NCBI RefSeq assembly: GCF_002257705.1
Contig: NZ_LSLK01000102.1
Span: 1-64,000, forward strand
Direction of reading: 5' to 3'
DNA: 64,000 nt
Source: Sporomusa silvacetica DSM 10669
GTDB lineage: Bacteria; Bacillota; Negativicutes; Sporomusales; Sporomusaceae
The position numbers and the translations under genes were made by a program. How positions within the stretch are numbered: the stretch's first letter is position 1; every line of letters starts with the position of its first letter. Shown piece after piece: positions 1-7,604 of this stretch. Below the pieces are notes generated by a model. The model was not told where the DNA came from. It made no database searches and saw only the letters and a program-made list of their open reading frames with translations.

Positions 1-1
1 C

Positions 2-1006
2 CTAGGCTTGCCGGCGACTGTAGACAAAGTGGTTCAACGGGCAGCAGCGGACATATTAGAAGCTATATACGAGCAGGAATTTCTGCCTAATAGCTATGGT
101 TATCGACCAAATCGAGGACCGCAAAAGGCAGTAATAGATTTGACACAGGAACTGCAGTATGGCAGATATAACTATATTGTAGAAGCAGACATACGCTCTT
201 TCTTTGATAACATTGACCACGAATGGCTAATAAAAATGCTGGAGCAGCGGATTGATGACCAAGCTTTTACCAGACTAATAAGGAAATGGATGAATGCCGG
301 AATCCTGGAACAGGACGGAAAGATATTGCATCCAATTGCGGGAACCCAGCAAGGAGGCGTCATTAGTCCGGTTCTTGCGAATATATGCTTGCATTACGCC
401 CTGGATTTGTGGTTTGAAAAGGTAGTCATATACCATTGCGAAGGTAAGGCATATATATGCCGTTTTGCCGATGACTTTGTTTGCGCATTTCAGTACAAGC
501 GTGATGCAGAAAGGTTCTACGAGGTCCTAGGAAAGAGGCTGAATAAGTTTTCGCTGGCGTTAGCGCCGGAGAAAACGAGAATCATTGCATTCGGACCGTT
601 CCATAAGGAGAAGAGCAGTTTTGAATTCCTCGGGTTCGAATTCAGATGGGGGATGTCCCACAAGGGCAAAAACATCATCAAGAGACGGACATCGCGGAAG
701 AAGCTGAAAAAATCCGTAGCAAACTTCACGGCATGGTGCAAAGGAGCTCGTAGCAGTCGACTGAGAAAAATATTTCGTCAGTTGAGCAGCAAGTTAAGAG
801 GCTACAGGAACTACTACGGACTAATTGGTAACTCTGCAAATCTTGCTCAATTCTATTATCAGGCAAAGCGGATTCTCTTCAAATGGTTAAATCGAAGGAG
901 TCAACGGAGCAGTCTTAGCTGGGAAGAGTATGAAAAGCTGTGGGAGCGTTACCAAGTGCCGAAGCCGCGCATTACCCAGAGTCGACAGATAGCGATGAGT
1001 TTCTAA
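2..1006 (+). CDS. ltrA: Group II intron reverse transcriptase/maturase (5'-truncated by window edge)
   Basis: The frame is open to the left edge, so the true start lies outside the window. The protein copies and helps splice its own group II intron. Visible reverse transcriptase blocks are the LGLPATVDKVVQ and YRPNRGPQKAV region, the EADIRSFFDNIDH block, GTQQGGVISPVLANI, and the catalytic RFADDF motif (FADD in place of YADD). After the polymerase palm comes FEFLGFEFRWG and a basic maturase/X-like part with RKKLKK and RGYRNYYG. The protein ends soon after PKPRIT, with no HNH endonuclease domain visible. The intron RNA domain V lies 31 bases downstream, which supports an intact intron 3' half. 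Confidence 0.93.
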   Translation, partial: LGLPATVDKVVQRAAADILEAIYEQEFLPNSYGYRPNRGPQKAVIDLTQELQYGRYNYIVEADIRSFFDNIDHEWLIKMLEQRIDDQAFTRLIRKWMNAGILEQDGKILHPIAGTQQGGVISPVLANICLHYALDLWFEKVVIYHCEGKAYICRFADDFVCAFQYKRDAERFYEVLGKRLNKFSLALAPEKTRIIAFGPFHKEKSSFEFLGFEFRWGMSHKGKNIIKRRTSRKKLKKSVANFTAWCKGARSSRLRKIFRQLSSKLRGYRNYYGLIGNSANLAQFYYQAKRILFKWLNRRSQRSSLSWEEYEKLWERYQVPKPRITQSRQIAMSF

Positions 1007-1036
1007 CCCTGAGTACGGAAGCGAGTACTCCCTGAA

Positions 1037-1108
1037 GAGCCCGGTGCGGGAAAACTGCACGCCGGGATCTGTGCGGGGGAAGCGGAGCAATCTGTTACCT
1101 ACCGCGAC
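1037..1108 (+). ncRNA. Group II intron domains V-VI and 3' end
   Basis: Just after the reverse transcriptase stop, bases 1037-1069 form a 34-nt hairpin that starts GAGCCCGG and has a GAAA-type loop, as in domain V of bacterial group II introns. A weaker stem and a CTACCGCGAC end follow, which fits domain VI and the 3' splice site. I place the end at about 1108; the exact boundary is inferred. Confidence 0.75.
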
Positions 1109-1584
1109 TAAAAGAGTACTAATATTAGTAATAGGTGGAAATTAAAAAGTAAAGTCGCCGTGTCCCATAGGTGTTAGAGCACCTATAGGCACGAGCAGGT
1201 GAATAAGCACCTACACGTAACAGCGAACTGTCCACGACGACAATCTTATTATACCCGGTTGTTAGCTGAATTACAAGTTTTTACAACTGAGGTGTAATTG
1301 ATTGACGCGTAAAGGCAGATGGCTGTGCGACTGCATGCAATATTCGATGGTATCATATCTTGATACAGGTTTGGCAGGACACGCTGACGGGTTCTGTTAT
1401 TTGGGTTGCTTTCTGTATCTTGATACTGTTGCAAAAATCGATTTGGATCGCATGTGTAGGGTAGAAATAATCCTGCATATGTGATCCTTTTTAATTTCCT
1501 CCTGTAAAATTCCCATTCATGGGTGATTACAGGAGGGCATAGAAGCCTCCAGATAAAATAAGGAGGGATAAGTTTAACTGACTT
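1109..1584. other. Post-intron stretch with no supportable gene
   Basis: This is the DNA into which the intron inserted. It holds several short stems (for example the ATAGGTG...CACCTAT pair at about 1172-1199) and a 60-codon open frame at 1302-1484 without a ribosome binding site or recognisable motif. It may be the decayed remains of the intron target or of an older mobile element. I see no gene. Confidence 0.4.
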
Positions 1585-1788
1585 ATGAATATTAGATACC
1601 TGGATTTTAAGAAACAAGAGACTGAGCTATATGATGAAATTTGGGAACTATCTGAAGAACTTGATCGGCTGTATAAAGAGGGAAAAGATACAACGGACAC
1701 TATCCAGAGATTTGGGGAGGTATTGGAAGAATTTTTGTTATTCAGGCAGCATGGAGGCAAAGACTCGCTAGTTAAAGTCAAACCCTAA
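1585..1788 (+). CDS. Small acidic hypothetical protein (67 aa)
   Basis: Not recognised. A 67-residue, charged, probably all-helical protein with a pattern typical of a short coiled coil (ETELYDEIWELSEELDRLYKEG). There is a stop codon just upstream, so ATG 1585 is the first possible start; an AGGAGGG lies 17 bases ahead, further than usual. A strong GC-rich hairpin follows directly, which suggests a one-gene transcript. Function unknown. Confidence 0.55.
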   Translation: MNIRYLDFKKQETELYDEIWELSEELDRLYKEGKDTTDTIQRFGEVLEEFLLFRQHGGKDSLVKVKP

Positions 1789-1798
1789 ATCAAATAAA

Positions 1799-1851
1799 GA
1801 CGCGGGGCGATGGTGTCGCTCTAATGGAGACAATACCACCGTCCCCGCGTC
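1799..1851 (+). terminator. GC-rich hairpin after the small ORF
   Basis: GACGCGGGG pairs with CCCCGCGTC, with an inner GGTGT/ACACC-like stem. Only a weak T stretch follows (TTCCGTT), so termination is likely but not certain. Confidence 0.6.
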
Positions 1852-1930
1852 TTCCGTTATGCTCAGGTATAAGCTTGTCTACACAACAGGCCCCAAAATT
1901 ATTTAACTTATATCTTGTGCTTAATGATGA

Positions 1931-1964
1931 TTTATATTATAATATGATAAAATTATAATATAAA
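1931..1964 (+). promoter_or_regulatory. AT-rich perfect inverted repeat, likely operator
   Basis: Two perfect 13-base arms (TTTATATTATAAT and its complement) flank an 8-base spacer, 35 bases before the first gene of the permease cassette. The place and symmetry fit an operator for a dimeric repressor such as an ArsR-type regulator, but no regulator gene lies next to it in the window. Confidence 0.55.
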
Positions 1965-1998
1965 TAAAACAAAGGGATAGTAAATAGGGAGGTTTTTT

Positions 1999-2130
1999 AT
2001 GCATAATCATGATCACGCTCATAATGATGGCATATGGTGCGAGGGTAATAATCAAAGTCTAACAATTGTAATAATCATCATTACCTTTGGCATCATGATT
2101 GCTGCGGCGGGAGATGCATCTTTACGGTAG
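1999..2130 (+). CDS. His-rich single-span small membrane protein (43 aa)
   Basis: A 43-codon frame with a good ribosome binding site (GGGAGG, 1987-1992). The N-terminus is MHNHDHAHND, a possible metal-binding tail with four histidines, followed by a hydrophobic segment (LTIVIIIITFGIMIAAA) that could span the membrane once. It is first in the permease/DGC/thioredoxin cassette. It may be a real accessory peptide for metal or metalloid transport, or the surviving N-terminus of a longer decayed gene. Not a family I can name. Confidence 0.5.
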   Translation: MHNHDHAHNDGIWCEGNNQSLTIVIIIITFGIMIAAAGDASLR

Positions 2131-2179
2131 TATAGTAAACCGGTGCAAGCACAAAAAAATTATTAGGGAGATGATTTTT

Positions 2180-3184
2180 TTGATTATATTTGAATGGTTA
2201 AATAACCAATTACTCAAAATGGAATGGCTTAATAATTTAGTTACTTTACTTGTACAAAATGTATTTGGCTTAGATATAAGTAGTCAAGTGGGTGGAAGTA
2301 TTCATTTCTTTATCTATGATGTTATAAAGATATTCATCTTACTTACTGTTTTAATATTTATGATTTCCTATATCCAAAGCTTCTTCCCGCCTGAGAGAAC
2401 GAAAAAGATATTAGGGCGATTTAAAGGAATTTCAGCAAATATATTGGCTGCGTTACTGGGAACGGTTACGCCTTTTTGCTCTTGCTCATCAATTCCTTTA
2501 TTTATTGGCTTTACAAATGCAGGACTACCAATTGGTGTTACATTTTCGTTTTTGATATCTTCACCACTTGTAGATTTAGCATCTATAATTCTGCTTGCAA
2601 GTATATTTAACTGGAAGATCGCAATAGCTTATGTGATTATGGGCCTTGTACTTGCGGTTGTTGGTGGAACTATCATTAGCAAATTAAACCTGGAAGAGTA
2701 TGTCGAGCCCTTTGTTCACAGCAATAAGATGCTGGAAATGGAACAAGAAGAATTAACTACGAGTGACAGAATAGAGTTTGCAAAATATCAAGTGATGGAA
2801 ATAGTAAAAAAGGTATGGCTATATATTTTGATCGGTGTGGGAATCGGTGCTGCTATTCATAATTTTATTCCAGAGGCAGTGATAAGTGCTGTATTAGGTC
2901 AAGACAAATGGTATTCTGTTTTGGTGGCAACTTTGGTAGGAATTCCAATGTATGCTGATATTTTCGGAACATTACCAATTGCGGAGGCGTTAGTTTTGAA
3001 GGGAGCAGGACTTGGTACTGTTTTATCCTTTATGATGGGTGTAACGGCACTTTCGCTCCCGTCTATGATTCTGTTAAAGAAAGTTGTTAAGACAAAGCTG
3101 TTAGTTATATTTGTGGGTATTGTTACCATTGGCATTATTATATGTGGTTATGCATTTAATGCCTTTAGTTATCTTTTGATGTAG
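2180..3184 (+). CDS. Permease of the ArsP_1/DUF318 (YraQ) family
   Basis: Integral membrane permease with about eight hydrophobic segments in two halves. The signature TPFCSCSSIPLFIGF with its CxC pair, and the later GIPMYADIFGTLPIAEAL repeat-like half, mark the ArsP_1 (DUF318) family, some of which export organoarsenicals. I chose TTG 2180 because AGGGAG (2165-2170) is correctly spaced from it; ATG 2171 overlaps that site and an earlier in-frame ATG at 2099 would overlap the preceding small gene. The DGC protein and thioredoxin-like protein follow, a grouping common in anaerobes. Substrate unknown; metalloid export is an inference. Confidence 0.88.
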   Translation: MIIFEWLNNQLLKMEWLNNLVTLLVQNVFGLDISSQVGGSIHFFIYDVIKIFILLTVLIFMISYIQSFFPPERTKKILGRFKGISANILAALLGTVTPFCSCSSIPLFIGFTNAGLPIGVTFSFLISSPLVDLASIILLASIFNWKIAIAYVIMGLVLAVVGGTIISKLNLEEYVEPFVHSNKMLEMEQEELTTSDRIEFAKYQVMEIVKKVWLYILIGVGIGAAIHNFIPEAVISAVLGQDKWYSVLVATLVGIPMYADIFGTLPIAEALVLKGAGLGTVLSFMMGVTALSLPSMILLKKVVKTKLLVIFVGIVTIGIIICGYAFNAFSYLLM

Positions 3185-3223
3185 GATACAAATTTCAAAA
3201 TATAAATTGAGAAAGAGGCTAAG

Positions 3224-3364
3224 TATGAACGTGATATGTGCTAGCTGGCTTGAATTATACTCAGCAATACTATGTATTAAAATGGGATTGACCTATATGG
3301 AATAAAATGCTAATATATAACTATTAACACATTATAAAATGCTAATATCATTATATAATTATGG
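3224..3364 (+). repeat. AT-rich gap with a short direct repeat
   Basis: Between the permease and the DGC gene, the word AAAATGCTAATAT occurs twice (about 3304 and 3337), each followed by AT-rich sequence. A 26-codon frame at 3224-3304 has a weak ribosome binding site but no recognisable content. This may be a promoter region for the DGC gene; nothing else is clear. Confidence 0.35.
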
Positions 3365-3374
3365 GGGGCTATTT

Positions 3375-3764
3375 ATGAGTAATTGCAATTGTGGTGGAGT
3401 TCCAGATGTATCGAGAATTATCTATCCTTGTAACGGTTGTGCCGACGTTGGCGAGGTCTCGGATCAGGTATGCCGTCAATTGAGACGGGAAGGATTTGCT
3501 CAAGCTAGTATGAGTTGTATTACCGGCGTTGCAGCACACATGCAGCCGTTTATTGATGCAGCAAAAAAAGCCAATCAAGTAGTTGTAATTGACGGTTGCC
3601 CGGTGGGGTGTGCAAAAAAGGTGCTTGAACATGTTGAATTATCTCCAGTTTCCTATGTTCTCACCCAAATGGGGCTGGAAAAAGGTAAGACAGAAGTTAC
3701 CCAAAAAGTAATTAATGAGATCTGTTATAAAATCAAAGCTGATTTTATAAATTCATCTAAATAA
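3375..3764 (+). CDS. DGC-domain putative zinc-binding protein
   Basis: A 129-residue cysteine-rich protein. It matches the DGC domain family by its conserved CNGCADVG near residue 20, a central SCITGVAAH, and the DGCPVGCAKK motif that gives the family its name. The cysteines are thought to bind metal. GGGGGGC lies correctly ahead of ATG 3375; an earlier in-frame ATG at 3339 has no such site. It sits between the ArsP_1-type permease and the thioredoxin-like protein, and together they look like a metal, metalloid or redox stress cassette. Exact function unknown. Confidence 0.85.
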   Translation: MSNCNCGGVPDVSRIIYPCNGCADVGEVSDQVCRQLRREGFAQASMSCITGVAAHMQPFIDAAKKANQVVVIDGCPVGCAKKVLEHVELSPVSYVLTQMGLEKGKTEVTQKVINEICYKIKADFINSSK

Positions 3765-3828
3765 CTCTGATACCATTAGGTGAATGCAGTTGTACAAGGG
3801 AGTAAGATATTACAAGGGGGAATTACAA

Positions 3829-4062
3829 ATGAAGATTGAAGTATTAGGAATGGGGTGTGCAAAGTGCCATACCCTAACCGAACGGGTGATGGAAGCAGTT
3901 GCTGAGCTAGGAATTACCGCCGAGATTGTAAAAGTTGAAAATATGAAAGATATCATGGCCTACGGAGTTATGACGACACCAGCACTTGTCGTGGATGGTG
4001 TCGTTAAGGTGAAAGGGAAAGTTCCAACTAAGGATGAAATAAAATCAATTATTAGAGGCTAG
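3829..4062 (+). CDS. Thioredoxin-like small redox protein (redox-active disulfide family)
   Basis: A 77-residue thioredoxin-fold protein. MKIEVLGMGCAKCHTL carries the CxxC redox pair (Cys10, Cys13), and MTTPALVVDG is the cis-proline loop with TTPA. This fits the thioredoxin_3/redox-active disulfide protein 2 family. GGGGG (3816-3820) precedes ATG 3829. It probably reduces a disulfide or a metalloid intermediate for the neighbouring permease system; that link is inferred from gene order only. Confidence 0.88.
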   Translation: MKIEVLGMGCAKCHTLTERVMEAVAELGITAEIVKVENMKDIMAYGVMTTPALVVDGVVKVKGKVPTKDEIKSIIRG

Positions 4063-4115
4063 CGTTACTACTAACTAACTAACTAACAGATTCTGCAATT
4101 TATTTTTACCACATT

Positions 4116-4190
4116 ACCCGGCTAATGAAATTATCTTTATATTGGTTTATTCATTTACTAAAAATATCCGGCTTAGCCGGGTATTTTTAG
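4116..4190 (+). terminator. Terminator after the thioredoxin-like gene
   Basis: ACCCGGCTA at 4116 can pair with TAGCCGGGT at 4174-4182, and a short CCGGC/GCCGG hairpin forms inside the 3' arm, followed by ATTTTTAG. It lies about 50 bases after the cassette end. Confidence 0.5.
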
Positions 4191-4740
4191 TGGAAAAGTG
4201 GAATGGGGTTTTAATAAGACACTGCCAATGTCTCGCTTTATCAAAAAGGAGATAGCAAGAAATTCACAACAGTGCGCAAGGTTTGGCGAAGGAATATTTA
4301 TAATAAGCCAGAATGAAACAATGGTTGCAACAATCTAAAATTTCTGAATAATACTACTTGCAAAAGTGGCTCGCCTATGTTATTATCTAAGTAAGCACCA
4401 TCCGTATAGCGTAGATTCAAACCCAAGCTGCAGTAGGTAGGAAACGTTCCGTTTTCCGTTTGTTGCAAAGTAGGTTATTAATCTGGCAGGGTAGTGTTTT
4501 TTGTTTCCTCAAAAAGGTCAATTGAATCACAGCTTTCCATTGGGTGTAAGAATTAGGTTGTTCCCGTTCGCAAGCTAAGTTGTATAAGGTTAGTGTGTAT
4601 CAAGTACAGTGACTGCTATAGGGATGGGCGCTTTAGGTAAGAGGGAAGGATTAAACCTTCCCTCTATTAATTTTGCCGGATAGTTAGTCTCATACTATGC
4701 AAAAGATGTAGTCTAATCTGTGTATGTCCTAAATTAGGTA
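4191..4740. other. 550-base region without a supportable gene
   Basis: No frame here has a start, ribosome binding site and conserved content. The clear element is a perfect 10-bp hairpin (AGAGGGAAGG paired with CCTTCCCTCT, 4640-4665) followed by ATTAATTTT, which looks like a terminator. It suggests that some transcript, perhaps an untranslated RNA or a lost gene, ends here. Confidence 0.4.
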
Positions 4741-4769
4741 TTGACGAATAGAATGGCCAATGATAAAAT
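4741..4769 (+). promoter_or_regulatory. Sigma-A type promoter of the GRE1 leader
   Basis: TTGACG (4741-4746), 17-base spacer, TAAAAT (4764-4769). Transcription would start near 4776, just ahead of the structured leader. Confidence 0.6.
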
Positions 4770-4775
4770 AAGCAA

Positions 4776-4886
4776 AATAAAGCTAACTGGAAATCCAGAG
4801 GCTACACGTAAATAGTATAGTAAACGGCTGATCAGAAATCTGAAGGCTAAGTGTTGGTAACAGAAACCATCACTTAGCCTTTTTTA
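4776..4886 (+). ncRNA. Structured leader A: two copies of the shared hairpin motif plus terminator
   Basis: The second hairpin is GGCTGA (4826-4831), TCAG, loop AAAT, CTGA, then AGGCT (4844-4848). The same plan occurs 45 bases upstream: GCTAA, CTGG, AAAT, CCAG, AGGCTA (4782-4804). The AGGCTAAGTG after the second hairpin is also the 5' arm of a perfect terminator (GGCTAAGTG with CACTTAGCC at 4871-4879, then six T). The same motif and layout occur at 8588 and 14187 before two other operons of this block. This is a candidate cis-regulatory RNA; class unknown to me. Confidence 0.65.
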
Positions 4887-4932
4887 GTCTACCAGAATTT
4901 ATAACTAAATTCTGTTGACATAAGAACGACTA

Positions 4933-5072
4933 AGGCTTCTGCCGGCGTCCTGAAGGACTTGGCACAAGCCAAGTCTTATCTTACCCTAACAGAAAGTATA
5001 ACTTTCTTAAGAACAGGATAAGGGCAACATCGGCTTCCGCTTTCGCCAAAGGCTCGGCGCAAGCCGTGTTTT
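4933..5072. repeat. Two imperfect copies of a palindromic repeat upstream of GRE1
   Basis: Copies at about 4933-4976 and 5032-5072 both begin GGCTTCYGC and share CTYGGCRCAAGCC, which folds as a short GGC..GCC hairpin with a CAA-type loop. A GAAAGT/ACTTTC hairpin lies between them. They resemble small dispersed palindromic repeats; they lie in the leader of the GRE1 transcript. Confidence 0.5.
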
Positions 5073-5112
5073 CTTTATTTTTCAGTACGCGTAAAATAGG
5101 GAGGTTTAAATT

Positions 5113-7593
5113 ATGGGTTTGTCTACCACTGTTTTATCACCACAGGAGCAACGATTAACTGAAGAATTAACAGGTAAATACAAAGCTTGTGAAAGACCAA
5201 GACCATATAACATCTTTAATTCATTTAAAGGAGAACGCCCCCAAATCGATATCGAAAGAGCAAAGTATTTTACTGAATCCTTTAAGCTAACTGAGGGGCA
5301 ACCGTTAAGCTTGCGGTGGGCTAAGGCTCTTCGGCACATTGCTGAAAACATTACTGTATATATCGACGATCAACAGCTTTTGGTAGGCCGGGCAGGTTGC
5401 CAGGGTAGATATGGAGTCATATATCCGGAATTGGATGGCTGCTTTCTGGAACAAATGGCAGAAGAATTGCCTAAGCGGATAGAGTCTCCCTTCTATATTG
5501 CCGCTGATGATATAGCCTATATTAAACAGGAGATTGCACCTTATTGGAAGGGAAAAACGTTTTATGAAGATCTTGCCAAGTCACTGCCAGAAGATGTTTT
5601 AAAGCTAACTTACGATCCGGTAAATGTGTCGAAATCAAGATTTATTGTTAATGAAACAGCCACTATGCGCTCAGCACTACAATGGGTTCATGATTTTGAG
5701 AAAGTATTGAAAAAGGGCTTTAAGGCCATAAAACAGGAGGCCCAAAGCCAATTAGAGGCTCTTGACCTGTTTGATCCCAAGGATGCTCTGGAGAAAGCTC
5801 CTTTCCTTGAGGCTATTATCCTTGTATCAGAGGCTATTGTTGTATGGGCCAAGCGGCATGCAAGACTGGCCGCCGAACTGGCTGTAAACGAAACTGATGT
5901 AAAAAGAAAGCGTGAGTTACAGGAGATTGCCAGAATATGTGATTGGGTGCCAGAAAATCCTGCACGTACTTTTTATGAAGCTGCTCAGGCACAATGGTTT
6001 ACTCAAATGTTTTCCCGACTGGAACAAAAGACAGGTGCTACTATCTCTAATGGAAGAATGGATCAGTATTTATATCCATTTTACAAAGCTGATTTACAAG
6101 CGGGGCGAGTTGATCAGGAAAAGGCCAAAGAACTTTTAGAGTGCATGTGGGTAGGAATGGCTCAGTATATTGATTTATATGTTAGCCCGGCTGGTGCTTG
6201 CTTTAATGAAGCCTATGCGCATTGGGAAGCCGTTACCATTGGTGGGCTGGATGAGAATGGTGAGGATGCTACCAATGAATTAACTTATTTGCTTTTAGAA
6301 TCGAAACGGGAATTTCCCATCAACTATCCTGATTTAGCCGCCAGGGTTCATGCACGTTCACCAGAAAGATATCTTTATGAGATAGCTGAGACGATAAAGG
6401 AGGGCTCAGGCTTTCCTAAACTGATCAATGATGAAGAGGTTATTCCCTTACTGGTTGCTAAAGGCGCTAGTTTTAAAGAGGCTAATACCTACGCTGTCTC
6501 AGGCTGCACGGAAGTCAGAATGCCCAACCGGGATACATATACCAGTCCTTGCGCGTATGTTAATATAGCCGCTGCCTTAGAAATGGTTTTGTACAATGGA
6601 AGAATGAAAATCTACCATGATGAACTATTAACTATTGAAACAGGGAATCCAAGAAGCTTTGCAACCTGGGAAGAATTTTGGCAGGCCTATATTGGGCAGC
6701 AAACCTATTTGCTTAAGCAAGCTTTCAAGCAACAGTATATCGCGAATAGTTTACGGGAAAAGCACTTTGCTGCTCCGCTGGGATCTGTGTTGCATGAACA
6801 ATGCCTAAAGGATTATAAAGATCTTCATTCAGCAAGTATTGCTGGCGGAATTGACTTGGGTTATTTTGACATTATCGGCTATGCTACGGTAGTCGATTCA
6901 TTGGCTGCCATTAAAAAGTTCGTATATGAAGAGAAGCAGATAACTATTGCTGAGTTGATAGCTGTACTAGCTAATGATTTTCAGGGGGATGAAGCTATCA
7001 GACAATTACTGTTACATGCTCCCCGCTATGGAAACAATGATCCTTATGCCGACTCTATCGCAAAAAATATAGATTTAGCGGCACTTCAATTTACTCACAA
7101 ATACTCTAAGACAATAGGTGTGAGCCTTGATGTAAGGTATGTACCGGTAACTTCTCACGTTCCCTTCGGTAAGGTTGTTGGTGCTACAGCCAATGGTAGA
7201 AACGCAGGTGCTGCTCTTTCTGACGGATCTTCTGCCTCGCATGGCGCAGACGTGAAGGGGCCGACTGCCGTGCTCATGTCAAATGCTAATTCCAAAAATA
7301 TGGGTTTTCAGGAACGGGCATCAAGACTATTAAACATAAAGTTAAGCCCTTCATGTGTGCAAGGTGAAGCAGGAACAAGAAAAATCACTTCCCTCATCCG
7401 TAGCTGGTGTGATTTAAAGCTCTGGCATTTGCAGTTTAATATTATCAACAAAGAGACTTTGCTGGCAGCCCAAAAGGAGCCTGATAAATACCGGAATCTG
7501 CTTGTCCGGGTGGCCGGATATAGTGCGTATTTCATAGATCTTTCGCCTGATTTACAGAATGATGTCATTGCCAGAACGGAGCATAGTTTGTAG
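5113..7593 (+). CDS. Glycyl radical enzyme 1, isethionate sulfite-lyase (IslA)-like
   Basis: An 826-residue glycyl radical enzyme with the PFL-like N-terminal domain and the C-terminal glycyl radical domain. The glycyl radical site is RVAGYSAYF (Gly802). The active site loop is SGCTEVR, with thiyl Cys465 and likely base Glu467. From memory of the isethionate sulfite-lyase structures (Cys468, Glu470, Gly805, sulfonate contacts Arg189, Gln193, Arg678), this protein has Arg186, Gln190 and Arg675 at exactly three positions lower, so the sulfonate-binding set appears kept. The IslA pocket Phe682 would be Val679 here, which suggests a different side chain on the substrate. It would cleave a C-S bond to sulfite and a carbonyl. 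The activase gene follows after 11 bases. A choline- or diol-type lyase is less likely. Confidence 0.85.
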   Translation: MGLSTTVLSPQEQRLTEELTGKYKACERPRPYNIFNSFKGERPQIDIERAKYFTESFKLTEGQPLSLRWAKALRHIAENITVYIDDQQLLVGRAGCQGRYGVIYPELDGCFLEQMAEELPKRIESPFYIAADDIAYIKQEIAPYWKGKTFYEDLAKSLPEDVLKLTYDPVNVSKSRFIVNETATMRSALQWVHDFEKVLKKGFKAIKQEAQSQLEALDLFDPKDALEKAPFLEAIILVSEAIVVWAKRHARLAAELAVNETDVKRKRELQEIARICDWVPENPARTFYEAAQAQWFTQMFSRLEQKTGATISNGRMDQYLYPFYKADLQAGRVDQEKAKELLECMWVGMAQYIDLYVSPAGACFNEAYAHWEAVTIGGLDENGEDATNELTYLLLESKREFPINYPDLAARVHARSPERYLYEIAETIKEGSGFPKLINDEEVIPLLVAKGASFKEANTYAVSGCTEVRMPNRDTYTSPCAYVNIAAALEMVLYNGRMKIYHDELLTIETGNPRSFATWEEFWQAYIGQQTYLLKQAFKQQYIANSLREKHFAAPLGSVLHEQCLKDYKDLHSASIAGGIDLGYFDIIGYATVVDSLAAIKKFVYEEKQITIAELIAVLANDFQGDEAIRQLLLHAPRYGNNDPYADSIAKNIDLAALQFTHKYSKTIGVSLDVRYVPVTSHVPFGKVVGATANGRNAGAALSDGSSASHGADVKGPTAVLMSNANSKNMGFQERASRLLNIKLSPSCVQGEAGTRKITSLIRSWCDLKLWHLQFNIINKETLLAAQKEPDKYRNLLVRVAGYSAYFIDLSPDLQNDVIARTEHSL

Positions 7594-7604
7594 GAGGATA
7601 CTAC

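Noticed and set aside
1302..1484. 60-codon open frame after the intron
   Set aside because: No ribosome binding site, odd composition and no recognisable motif; kept only as part of the gene-free region.
3224..3304. 26-codon frame between permease and DGC genes
   Set aside because: Only a weak GAAAGAGG site and no conserved content; too little to call.
4640..4665. Possible small RNA gene ending in the perfect hairpin
   Set aside because: A terminator-like hairpin is clear, but no promoter or conserved RNA fold could be tied to it.
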